From assembly GCA_033085395.1 (NCBI GenBank), contig JANQBS010000631.1, positions 1 to 10,612 on the forward strand: a stretch of DNA of 10,612 bases. Reading direction: 5' to 3'. The stretch is from Xanthoparmelia taractica. Lineage: Eukaryota; Ascomycota; Lecanoromycetes; Lecanorales; Parmeliaceae. The translations under genes were made by a program, and so were the position numbers. The notes beneath the pieces were generated by a model. That model was not told the origin of the DNA, did no database searches, and saw only the letters and a program-made list of their open reading frames with translations. Below, in pieces: positions 1 through 8,300 of this stretch (its first letter is position 1; each line of letters starts with the position of its first letter).

Positions 1-540
1 TTTTATAAGAATAAATTTATCTTATAATTAATTCTAGTAATTATTCTAATAATTATTTAAGCGTATTAAAATTTTATTAATTTAGACGCTAATACGTAGG
101 GTTCTCGATAATTTTTTTACATTAAGTAGATAATAGAAATTAATGCTTAATCGATTTTCTTCTCGATAATTCTTTTAATAATAGATATTAGTATCTAAAT
201 AATTTCTTTCTCAAATTTTTTCTTCAAATAATTCTTATTTATCGCATCTTTCTTTCGTTCTAGTATTTAAGACGTATTTCTATTATTAATATAATTAAAG
301 ATACTTAATATACTTCTATCTTAATAGAGAGTACATAATTAATAATCTTTAGCTAAATCGTAATCTATAGAGTATCGATTTTATAAAAGTAATTACTTTT
401 TTTATCTTTATATTTCTTTATTAATCTTTTTTCTAGCTATTAAAAAAAGAATAATTAGATTTTTAAACGTATTTTTCGCTCTTTAATATAGAGTTTAATA
501 ATCTCGAGTTTAAGACTTTACGTTATAATATAATTAATTA
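1..540 (-). other. Degenerate, possibly coding stretch, unrecognised
   Basis: No gene can be named here. On the minus strand, in the frame whose codons have their highest coordinate at 299, 296 and so on, the translation is rich in Lys, Glu, Arg and Asp (for example ERKKDAINKNYLKKKFEKE near 255-195), which would suit a charged helical protein. Stop codons are about as frequent as base composition alone predicts (roughly 17 in 180 codons), so the stop count does not support coding. The purine-rich strand would also give Lys and Glu by chance. CA and TG dinucleotides are almost absent, the mark of RIP. It could be part of an old mobile element or non-coding AT-rich sequence; the plus strand looks less protein-like. 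Confidence 0.22.
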
Positions 541-552
541 AAGCGTAAAGTC
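514..552. repeat. 9-bp inverted repeat
   Basis: The arms GACTTTACG (514-522) and CGTAAAGTC (544-552) are perfect inverted copies separated by 21 bases of A+T. It lies where the better-looking reading frame changes from the minus strand (left) to the plus strand (right). That would fit a boundary or a shared 3' end, but a chance palindrome in AT-rich DNA is also possible. No U-tract typical of a terminator follows it. Confidence 0.5.
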
Positions 553-960
553 GTTTAAGATTTTAGCGAAAATCTTAATATTAAACGCTTAAGAATAAGA
601 TTCGATATTTTTATTTTTAAGGAAAAGAAATTAAAACGCGTAAAAAAAGCTAATAACGTCGCTAAGAATTATCGTATTTATGCTTATAAAAAGATTAGCG
701 AATTCGTAACTGCTTTAGTCTTATAGCGAGAAGCACGTATTAAAATCCTTTACTAGCAAGAAGTCGACTTTAGATAATATTTATTTATTTTTATAATTAT
801 TATTTTAGCTATTAGTTTTTTTAAGTTAATACTTAGAATAGAATTATATAAGGCGTATATAGTAATATTATTATTTGACGTCTTCGGCTTTAGATTTATC
901 TTAAAATAATAGTTTACGCTAATAAAAATAATAATTTATTATAAAAAGATATAGAAGATA

Positions 961-1713
961 AAAAAGCAGAGCAAAATATATAATTATCTTTAATAAAAAA
1001 GTATTTATTTTAATTATATAATAGACGAGATCTTTTTAGCTATTAGAGAGAGAGATAATATTTTAGATCGTAAGTGCTATAATTTATTAAAACTCGAAAA
1101 AAACGATTAATTATTAGATATTAAGCTATTCGCGTATAAGTAGAATCTTGAATAAAATTATATATCGAATATAAAGATATATCTATTTATTAATGTATAG
1201 AACGTGTGGCGAAAGATTAATAGATCTCTGCTACGTAAACTTAGAGAGCTAGATTATAAGAATTTAGAGAGCTATCTTAGAAAAGGGCATATATATCTAT
1301 TCATGATTTTAATATATCTATATATTTCTAGTTATTATTTTAATTATCGCTAATCTATTTAAAAGAAATATATCTTCTTCGATATTATATTATCTTCGTA
1401 TATATTCTTTAATCGTCGAGAGAAAATTATATATTATAATATAATTAATTATATTTAAAATAGATACTTTAAATATAATAATACGAGATAATTATCTCTA
1501 TTAAAATCGATATTATTCTAATTAAATAATTATAATTTCGCTACGATAAATTTCGAGCCCGACCTTGATACGGCAAATGCGAGGAGGGCGTACGATCTTA
1601 TTATTCAAGATTATAATAATATATTCGCTAATTTTAAACTTCTCGCATTTAATATAAATAATCTTAGTCTCTTAATTAAAGAAATCGCTAATTATATAAA
1701 TTATAATAATTAA
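961..1713 (+). pseudogene. Degenerate protein-coding frame, product unknown
   Basis: Plus frame 1 reads as a charged, protein-like sequence through this stretch with about 12 stop codons in 251 codons, roughly half what base composition predicts. Open pieces include IDEIFLAIRERDNILDRKC (from 1021), RSLLRKLRELDYKNLESYL (about 1220-1276), and a 63-codon run at 1522-1710 containing the acidic stretch FEPDLDTANARRAYDL. Most stops are TAA or TAG where a Gln codon would be natural under RIP. The same frame may extend left to about 541, where it is Lys/Arg-rich, but the minus strand is equally open there. No start, domain or catalytic motif is recognised. It ends at the TAA at 1711 and converges on the minus-strand H3-like relic. 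Confidence 0.33.
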
Positions 1714-1771
1714 TCTTAAGAGTATTTTAGAATTCTAGTTATAATTTTAATTATTATACGTCTTATTCAAA

Positions 1772-2107
1772 TTAATAAATAATTATTTTATTTCGTAAGC
1801 TACGAATAAGCTATATATTCTTAGCTTATAAAGTAACTCTTTTTATGTGAAATGCGTATAATTACGCGATTATATAAGAATTAGTTATAATTACTTCTTA
1901 ATAAGAAAAATAAGATTTATTATTTAATTTAGAGATAATTTTAATTTTTATTAATTCTTAAAGTACGCTTAAGATAGAGAATTAAATTTAAAAAACTCTC
2001 TTTTTAATAAGTCTTAGAATCTTCTTTATTAATTAAATAAACGCTTTTCGTGATATAATTAAGTTTATCGATTTTTATATATAGCGAATCTCTTATAACG
2101 CGTGAGC
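1772..2107 (-). pseudogene. Histone H3-like protein, RIP-degraded relic
   Basis: Histone H3 packs with H4 in the nucleosome core; centromeric H3 (CENP-A) replaces it at centromeres. The minus-strand frame starting at 2107 shows the fold in order. AL*EIR (2101-2084) is followed 22 residues later by LIKKI (2032-2018), exactly the spacing from ALREIR to LVREI in H3, with K, S, L, I and F at the expected places. Next come *FSILSVL*E (about 1984-1955, H3 QSSAIGALQE) and the C-terminal AFHIKRVTL*AKNI*LIR (about 1855-1802, H3 AIHAKRVTIMPKDIQLAR). Many mismatches are what C-to-T or G-to-A gives: Gln to stop, Asp to Asn, Cys to Tyr, Ala to Ile, Gly to Asn, Thr to Ile. Between the second and third blocks there are about 17 extra codons (51 nt), the size of a fungal intron, with a CTAAT branch-like site at 1884-1880; splice sites are not certain. 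The loop before QSS is one residue longer than in canonical H3. The N-terminal tail is not recognisable. H3 family is likely; canonical versus centromeric or divergent variant is open. Confidence 0.77.
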
Positions 2108-2110
2108 TTA

Positions 2111-2373
2111 GAAATAATATTAATAAAAATAAAAATATTTACTTTATAAACTTACTATTAGCTTTTAATTTTTATGATTTTCTTATTGATTTAAATCGAA
2201 TCTTAAGTCTCTTTTAACTATATAACTTCTTAACGTTAAAAAATTTAAGTAAAAATATAAAAATATAAAAATATTTTTATAATATTATTAATAACTAAAA
2301 AAGAAGAGTTAGACTTATATAAGTTTACGATATTATTTATAATTACGAGCGCTATTCTTATCGGGAAAAAAAA
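2111..2373. other. AT-rich flank between H3-like relic and element
   Basis: This stretch lies upstream of the H3-like frame on the minus strand, where a promoter, an N-terminal tail or a first exon would be expected. I cannot identify any of them. In one minus frame Lys- and Arg-rich codons occur (about 2205-2140), which would suit a histone tail, but no stretch matches the conserved H3 tail. It also holds a small A/T tandem repeat (2251-2274). The last bases are a poly-A run (2366-2374) next to the insertion site of the retrotransposon. Confidence 0.4.
2251..2274. repeat. 8-bp tandem repeat AAAAATAT x3
   Basis: Three perfect head-to-tail copies of AAAAATAT, followed by TTTTTAT so that the right end is locally palindromic. 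It is a simple sequence repeat in AT-rich DNA with no function visible. Confidence 0.75.
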
Positions 2374-2378
2374 AGTAG
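2374..2378. repeat. Left target-site duplication AGTAG
   Basis: AGTAG directly precedes the 5' LTR and is repeated exactly at 9473-9477 directly after the 3' LTR. A 5-bp duplication is what Ty3/Gypsy integrases normally produce. Its preservation shows that the element entered here as one unit and that the two LTRs belong together. Confidence 0.93.
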
Positions 2379-2535
2379 TGTCACGGTTTTCTGTATGCCT
2401 ATGCAAAAGGCATTTCGAAAAGATTGGGGAGGCTAGGCCAAATTTGTATTAGTTTCCCAATAGATCTTCGCCACTGCGACCCTTAGAATTCGATAGACTT
2501 TTCAATTATTAATTTTAAGATTATTTTTTATAATA
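2379..2535 (+). repeat. 5' LTR (157 bp)
   Basis: It begins TGTCACGG and ends at 2535 in ATAATA, where the 3' LTR has ATGACA, so the canonical terminal CA has mutated to TA. It aligns with 9316-9472 without any gap: 132 of 157 positions are identical and all 25 differences are transitions. Up to position 2458 this copy keeps the G or C at 10 of 11 differing sites; after it, the other copy keeps it at all 14. The first half is still GC-rich (GGGGAGGCTAGGCC at about 2426-2439). No clear TATA box or poly-A signal can be assigned, so U3, R and U5 are not separated. Confidence 0.96.
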
Positions 2536-2761
2536 ATATAATAGCAACGCTCTTTTGATATTAATTAACTATCGAAATCGATTTAGAAGAAGTTCTTTAT
2601 TATTATATCTCACTTATCGTTATCGAATTTATCAAACGAGTGAGCTATTAGATTAGTAAGATCTCTTTATTTATCAAAAGCCCCCTTTTTTTACTTCTTT
2701 TATTAATTAGTCTTATAAATTAACGCTGACTACTTTATTAGATAGATAAGTACTTAGCCTC
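2536..2761 (+). other. 5' leader between LTR and gag
   Basis: This internal non-coding leader would carry the primer-binding site and packaging signals. A candidate primer site is at its left end. It also holds an unmutated pyrimidine run, CCCCCTTTTTTT (2681-2692), which stands out because CC is otherwise depleted. CTCACT (2609-2614) and AGTGAG (2639-2644) could pair as a weak hairpin. The gag start is not resolved: no ATG occurs in the gag frame here, and a Met codon could have mutated to ATA. Confidence 0.55.
2539..2552 (+). other. Candidate primer-binding site, mutated
   Basis: TAATAGCAACGCTC starts three bases after the 5' LTR, where reverse transcription is primed by a tRNA 3' end. A primer site should begin TGG to pair with CCA. 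TAA here would be TGG after two G-to-A changes, in line with the damage elsewhere. I cannot name the tRNA. Confidence 0.3.
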
Positions 2762-4500
2762 GCGTTTAATATTTAGGAATTTATTGTTATTGATCATAAA
2801 TACGCTAATTTGATATCTAACGATATTAAAGAGATTTATAAGTATCTCACGTTTAATACTCTTAGGTCTATTAGGCTAATATCTGCTATTAATTCTACTA
2901 CTAATTTATTAAGAACGATTATTTATTTTTTAATTTAAGATCGTTAATTATCTAATTGAGTTGTTAATAAATCTATTTTTCGTAAATCTATTCGGCGTTT
3001 TAAGTAAGTTACTTAATCTCTTAAGAATTTGCTCTTTAATTCTTTTTCTACTAAAAATATATCTAATTCGTTATTAATTAGCAATAATTCTACTAATGTT
3101 GGTGATAATTTTATTAATAATAATCGTGATTCTTTATCAGACAATTCGCCTTCTATATTACCGCCATTAATGATTCGTGAGGATTTCACTGTTATAGATA
3201 CTATTGATTTAAGTGATATAAGTACTTCTCGTAGATAATCAAGTTAAACTATATCTAAAATAATTAATAATTTTACTTCTCAGCAATTGCAGAACATAAT
3301 TAATAATGCAATTAATAATGCTATTATCTAGGCTATTATAAATGCTATTAATAATTTGTATTTATCTATTGAATCTAAAGGAGAATAAGGCCCGTTAGAA
3401 GAGTTAAAAGAATCTAGATCGATTATAGTAGAAATATCGAGTTCTAATAGCAAATGAAATACTATAGAGCTAGGCTATTTCGATTTTTTTTTAAATAAGT
3501 CTTACGAAGAGAATAAGATTATAACTGTTAAGAAGAATGTGTATTATCGCAGTGTAATTCTATTTGTTAAAAGAATTCATGATTTGATAGCTATAAAAGG
3601 AGAAGCTATAGTTCGTATCAATATAAATATTTATTTTCGTGATTCTATACTTGCTTAATATATTTTAAAGTTGTTTAATTTAAAGCGAAGAGGCCTTCGT
3701 GTAGAAGATAGTGAAGTGAAAGAATAATGTAGAGCTCTCTCTACAAGATTTAAGGAGTTATCGAGAGTGATATTCTTAAATCTAATTGCAGAGAAGTATA
3801 CGTTAACAGATACTCGTTCTCGATGAGAGTCTGCTAGCTATATGCAAGCAATAGTAAGGTATACAAAATTAGCTAATATTGATGGTATTTAAAATTAGTT
3901 GATATTTATCTATTAAGGAATCGTATTAGAGCTACAAGTCTTTATCGACCTATTAAATTTAGCTACTATTATTGCAAGCTTTATTCAAATACTTGATATA
4001 AAGAAAGTAGCTTGATTCGAGCTATATACTCGTCAATAGCAATATTAGGCTTTCGTTTAAAGATCTTAGCAATAGTATTATAATTAGTTAAATTAGCAGA
4101 ATCAACAGCGTGAGAATATCTATCGAAATGCGCTGGAAAATGCATTTTAATAAGACTTTTTATTAACTTTAATTCGTTAAGATTAGTAGAATTCTTAGTT
4201 ATTTGAATAGCAGTAGTAGTACGAGTAGCCGTATCGCCAGCAGTTATTATTTCGGTCTTCTAACTTCTATGATCAGAATATTTATCACCCTTAGCAGTAC
4301 GACTATTAATTAAATTCTCGCTACGATTCACGATTATAGTAAGACTCGAATTAAAGATCTTTCGTGTAAGCTAAAGGGTAGTAAAACACGTTAGATTTAA
4401 TAAATCGACTGTTATAAATAGCAGATCGAAAATTCGAAAGCTCAAATAATCTCGGAAATCGTTAATAATTTTAGCAAAATTTTAGATCTAAGGCTGCTAC
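2762..4500 (+). pseudogene. gag region: capsid-like core and Gln-rich tail
   Basis: Gag forms the virus-like particle that packages the element's RNA. The N-terminal part (about 2762-3470) includes a 69-codon uninterrupted run (3029-3235) rich in Ser and Asn. The core begins at GYF (3473) and shows the pattern of fungal Gypsy gag: a Trp position now TAA at 3656, KRRGLRVEDSEVKE followed by a Trp position now TAA at 3725, then CRALSTRFKE, KYTLTDTRSR, and a Trp position now TGA near 4013. After about 4034 the frame is Gln- and Tyr-rich, with most Gln codons now TAG or TAA. I see no retroviral CCHC zinc knuckle. RIP is milder here than in the flanks: CAA, CAG and TG persist in places. Confidence 0.8.
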
Positions 4501-4678
4501 TTATTAAGTAGAAGCAATCATTGAAAATAAGTAAGAAAATCCTGGCCAAGCGAAAGAAAATACGCTTTAATAGGATACTGAAATTAATAACTATTAGGAG
4601 CAGTTAGAACATGATTTTAATGAATTAAATAATTAATATTATGATAATTCTTTTGCTGGATTTGTGGGCATTTAAACG

Positions 4679-4747
4679 TATTGTAGAAATTATGATTTGG
4701 CTTTCTCTTTTAAATCGAAATTGCATAAGCATTTATAAGCCGAATAT
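4679..4747 (+). other. C2HC zinc-finger-like motif before protease
   Basis: In the gag-pol frame the pattern is Cys (4682), Tyr where a second Cys is expected (4691), then Phe and Leu at classical finger positions (AF and KL), His (4730) and Tyr where a final Cys would sit (4745). The spacing is C-x2-C-x12-H-x4-C, close to a C2H2 finger. Both Tyr codons are TAT, which one G-to-A makes from TGT. This is not the CCHC knuckle usual in nucleocapsid. It may serve nucleic-acid binding in place of the knuckle; that role is inference. Confidence 0.55.
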
Positions 4748-4834
4748 TAATCTTCTATTAAATCGCCGACAAATACATAAACGAATATCGATATCTTTAT
4801 TATAAAAATTATTTAATTAGACTTCAAGAATAGA

Positions 4835-5290
4835 GCTGGATTAAGCATTAATTTTAGCTTTCGTGAGTGAAATTACGCTTATATTTTACTATAATTTAGA
4901 TTAAATATAGCTAAAAATAAGGAAGAATATACTGATTTAGATACTAGTGTGATATTGGCCGATAAGTAATAGCTTTTATCTCTACTACCTAAGGTGAAAA
5001 TTAGAAAAATATTATCTTCTCTACGTGTTAAAGAGCTTAATTCTATAATGCATAATATTGATAAATATATATTTATTTTAATATATCTTCCAGGTCTTAA
5101 AAGAAATAATAGCACGGCTCTTGCTTATATTGTGAGAGAAATTTATTTGGTTAATAATTTGAAAGTAAATCTTCTAATAAGAAATAATATCATGGGATTA
5201 AAGAAAATCATCCTTAATGTGAGTAAAAACGAAGCACGTATTAGTAGTTGTAATATTATTATTAAGATTATAACTCATAATATCGATTAG
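4835..5290 (+). pseudogene. Retropepsin-like aspartic protease domain
   Basis: The protease cuts the gag-pol chain into mature proteins. The domain begins near the conserved stretch SFRE followed by a Trp position now TGA (4868) and NYAY. The catalytic motif DTSVILAD starts at 4940 and its first Asp (GAT) is kept, with Ser where classic retropepsins have Gly. From 4994 to 5287 there are 98 codons without a stop, covering LRVKELNSIMHN, IYLPGLK, the conserved LVNNLKVNLLIRNNIMG block (5147-5197, where related elements have Asp-Asp and IGND) and the final beta-strand region ARISSCNIIIKI. This is the best-preserved coding piece in the window. The first in-frame ATG of this run (4994) is internal, not a true start. 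Confidence 0.82.
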
Positions 5291-5881
5291 TATACAAAAC
5301 GATTAATCCGAGCATAGAAAGCACTTACAATCGCTTTACGAGCTTAGCAAATTCTATCTATAATTACGCCTAAGAATCTATCTAATAGGGACTTTATCTT
5401 CGAACCTGTAAAGCAGTATAATTTAATTATATATGCTTATATGATTAATGCTAATATTACTGGTGTGATTATTAAAAATAAGACTAATTATGCTATGCAA
5501 ATTCTTAAGAAATTATATCTAAGAATACTACAAGAAGTCGATTACGAAAACGTCTTCTTTATTATAGAAATGCCTTTCTCGAATTAAGTGAAGAAAGTAG
5601 TTACTTTCGTCGCTATTATAACGATGAGTTTAGCTAATAGTTTCTCGTCTTTAATTAATTATGTTTCGACTAATATCTTTATATAAATAACGAAATTAAA
5701 GCTTTTTAATAATATAATAATCTATGAAAATAAGAAAGAGAGATAGCAATTATCTAATCTAGTTAACGAGTACTCGTCTCTATAAAAAGATAAAGATTTT
5801 ATTAAAATATTATAGAATAAATAAATAAAACTTTCTCTTCGAGATAATTAGTAGTTAAGACTATCTAGTAGTAAGAGAGCG
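5291..5881 (+). other. Protease-RT linker of the polyprotein
   Basis: This stretch continues the gag-pol frame between protease and reverse transcriptase, with scattered stops. It keeps patches that resemble the linker of related fungal elements, such as LSNRDFIFEP (about 5378-5407) and a segment around EVDYENVFF (5537-5563). The end, near ENKKERQ-like and NEYSSL codons (about 5720-5790), leads into the RT N-terminus. No enzyme domain is expected here. Confidence 0.6.
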
Positions 5882-6660
5882 AAGATTTATTCTCTCGAGC
5901 TGATAGATAAGATAGTAGTTAATAAAATCTTTAATGCTCTGCAGTAGCAAGGCCGTTTAAAGTATATAAAGTAGTTAACTTCGTTTAACTATTTTATCTT
6001 CGTTGTTTAAAAAACTCTATCTAATAATAAGAGAAAAGATAGGGCTATAATTAATATTCGAGGTCTAAACGATCTTATTATGCTAGACGTTTATCTCGTA
6101 TCTCTCCAATTAAACATTATCTTAAAACTATCTAACTATACGCATTTGATAGTGTTGAATATAGTATTATTCTTCTATCAATGGCTTATATATCTTGATT
6201 TTCGATATATACTTACGATAGTCACTCACCGCGAGTAAGAGATATTCAACGTTTTAATTATAGGCTATATAAACTTAATTGCCTATGTATAAAGAAGAAT
6301 TAATTATATTCTGAGAGCTCTTAAGAACTTCGCATAAGTCTATATTAATAATATTATCGTTGATTCTAAAAGTTTCTCTGAGCACCTCTATCACTTAAGA
6401 AAACTTTTTTAACTTCTAATTAAGTATAATATTTTAATCGTCTTTAAAAAAATCTTTTTAAGATATTTAGATATTAATTTACTTAATTGATATATTAATT
6501 CTTTAGAAATAACTACTACAGATAATAAACTTAAAGCGATTGTTAAGCTGAACTACCTCGTAACTCTTAAAGATTTAAAGTATTATCTTAATCTAATAGA
6601 CTATCTCCGTAGCTTAGTTTATTACTATATATAGCTTGTAGGGCCTTTATAGAATCTTAA
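5882..6660 (+). pseudogene. Reverse transcriptase domain, active site lost
   Basis: RT copies the element's RNA into DNA in the particle. Frame 2 starts with KIYSLE and shows QGRLKYIK (5948), SNNKRKDRAIINIRGLND (6020-6073), THLIVLNIVLFFYQW (6140-6184), LTIVTHRE (6209) and YINNIIVDSKSFSEHLYHLR (6341-6400). The catalytic YIDD box reads Y-I-N-N (6341-6352) and the first catalytic Asp, normally in the LD motif, is Asn at 6158-6160. All three active-site Asp are thus Asn, each explained by GAT/GAC to AAT. The later palm and thumb follow, including LLIKYNI and TTDNKLKAI, with stops at Trp, Gln and Arg positions. The wording FFYQW and THRE is that of fungal chromovirus RTs. Confidence 0.93.
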
Positions 6661-7280
6661 GATAAGGCTTTTAAAAGAAGCTTCGACGAAAGGCAATCTC
6701 CGTTATATTTATTCTTCACGCTTTAAATTGCCTCTATTAACTAAGCTAGAATAAGTAAGTTTTAATAATCTATAAGTAGCATTATCTCGATCTTCTATGC
6801 TTATTTATTACGATCTTAATAGATTAATTTAAGTGAATTTAAATACTTTAAAAGAATTTAGTTTTAAAGTATAGATTTTTTATATTAAGAATAAAGAACT
6901 TAATTCTAACTCGAATAAATAATCTTCCCGCACTGCAATTTAAATAATTATATTTTTTTCTCGAGGCCTAACTTAAGCTAAGAAGAACTATTAATTAATA
7001 GAGCTAGAAGTAGCAGACTTCGTCTAGGTGCTTAAGAAAATAAGGTATTTAATAAACTCTTCGAAGTATATTACTATTATTTAGATAGATTATTCTATTA
7101 TCCTAAATATTATGAAATAATTATTAATTACTTCAACGAATTTTATTATAAGAATAAACGTTCGCCTTATTAGAGCTTCTTAATTTCTTAGATAATTTCG
7201 TCTTAATATTCGACATAAGTCTAAAAAAGAGTATATCGTCCTCGATGTACTTTTAAGGCTTATAAGTGCTAATAATATAC
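6661..7280 (+). pseudogene. RNase H domain, partly damaged active site
   Basis: RNase H removes the RNA strand after first-strand synthesis. It begins after the RT connection (KIRLLKEASTKGN, 6659-6697). The first acidic pair, usually DLD, reads N-L-N at 6836-6844, so the first catalytic Asp is Asn. The Glu (GAG, 7001, in IELEVA), the middle Asp (GAT, 7088, normally TDHS, here IDYS) and the last Asp (GAT, 7244, in DVLLR for DALSR) are kept. Other family blocks are LFFSRGLT-like codons near 6949-6970, KKNY, VLKKIRYLINSSKY (7031-7072) and the run INVRLIRAS (about 7151-7177). Confidence 0.87.
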
Positions 7281-7522
7281 TTCTTTCTAATAAGCATAAT
7301 GAGCTGAATATTCTCTTTACTATTGCACTTATAAAGATAAGTTCTACGTTTCTTAAAGGCCTCGAAGATAATTATAAGATAGATTTATTTTATATTAGAA
7401 TCTCTATTTTAATAGCTAAGAATAAGGATATCAACGAGAACGTTATCGGTCTTTCTTTCGTTCGTGGCAGACACATAGGCACTACACAGGGATATCAAAA
7501 TCTTTTCTTTCATGTCAGCAAG

Positions 7523-7582
7523 CTTATCGGCGTGTAGCGCCTTTATATACCTCTTATCGACGTGCAGCGCCTTTATATACCT
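7523..7582 (+). repeat. 30-bp in-frame tandem duplication
   Basis: Two head-to-tail 30-bp units (7523-7552 and 7553-7582) differ at only two positions, both transitions. Each is ten codons and reads LIGV*RLYIP then LIDVQRLYIP, so the frame is kept. Related elements usually have a single VQRL-type segment just before the integrase zinc-binding domain. This therefore looks like a duplication in this copy or lineage. The stop in unit one is TAG where unit two has CAG, which dates the duplication before the RIP change. Confidence 0.9.
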
Positions 7583-7594
7583 CAAAGTATAATC

Positions 7595-8300
7595 AAAACC
7601 GTTCTTGAGATAGCTTATAGAGATGGTTATTTGGGATTTGAGAGGTCTTATAAGAGAATTTCGAATATCTGGTATATATATGAATTAATCAAACATCTCC
7701 GGCAGTACATTAGATTCTACCCTTAATGCCTTATTCTCTAAACACGCCGATATCGCCCTTATGACTTCCTGCAGCTAATCGAGTCTCCGTTAGTGTCGTT
7801 TTATACACTCACTCTGAATTTTATTCTAATACTCTTAAAATTAATCGAGGAGTTCGATATTATTCTTTCTGTGATAGATAAGTTTATAAAAAAAATAACT
7901 TTCGTGTCTGGCAAAAAGAATTACTCTATCGCTTAATAAGCTGCTATATTACTTAATAGACTTAATATTATGAATTGAGAAATCTTAAAGATTTTGCTTA
8001 CAAATCGTAATAGAAAGTTCCTTTTTGAGCTTTGGTCGAAGCTCTTTAAGAAGCTCGGAGTAAACTTACTTTATTCGACTATTTATTATTCTTAGACGAA
8101 TAAAAGTAGCGAAAGAATTAATCAAATAGCGAAGATAGCACTATAATTCTATCTATATATTATGTAGAATCTCGCTCTTTGACTATTAGTTCTCCCGCGC
8201 ATATAAGCTTTACTTAATAACTCGATCTTAATTACGATTAATAATAAAACTCTTAACGAATTAACTTACGAATTTCAACTTAACAAATTATTTAATCTAC
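7595..8300 (+). pseudogene. Integrase: zinc-binding and catalytic core
   Basis: Integrase inserts the DNA copy into the genome. The N-terminal HHCC module has lost three of its four ligands: His to Tyr at 7616 and 7628 (spacing x3), first Cys to Tyr at 7718, while the second Cys (TGC, 7727) remains. The stop at 7724 sits between the Cys positions. The catalytic core has the D,D-35-E layout. The first Asp is Asn (7817, TLN), the second is Asn (8003, in LLTNRNRKFL), and the Glu is intact (8111, SSERINQ). Other core blocks are KKLGVNLLYST (8051-8083) and ALLNNSI (8207-8227). It ends near NKTLNELTYEF (8246-8278), the usual family signature after the core. Confidence 0.93.

Noticed and set aside
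541..900. C-terminal part of a pogo/Fot1-type transposase
   Set aside because: The Lys/Arg/Glu-rich plus frame superficially suggests it, but no DDE motif or helix-turn-helix is found nearby and the opposite strand is equally open.
2609..2644. Leader hairpin as a riboswitch or regulatory stem
   Set aside because: Only six perfect pairs around a 24-base AT-rich loop, and no supporting structure.
3029..3238. Independent 69-residue gene
   Set aside because: It is an open run of the gag frame between mutated stops, in the same register as the rest of gag-pol.
4879..5115. 78-codon minus-strand open frame
   Set aside because: It lies opposite the protease part of gag-pol, which is recognisable on the plus strand in the element's own frame. 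The minus reading has no recognisable motif.
4994..5290. Independent 98-residue gene starting at ATG 4994
   Set aside because: The frame is continuous with gag-pol on both sides and the sequence is the protease C-terminal part. The ATG is an internal codon.
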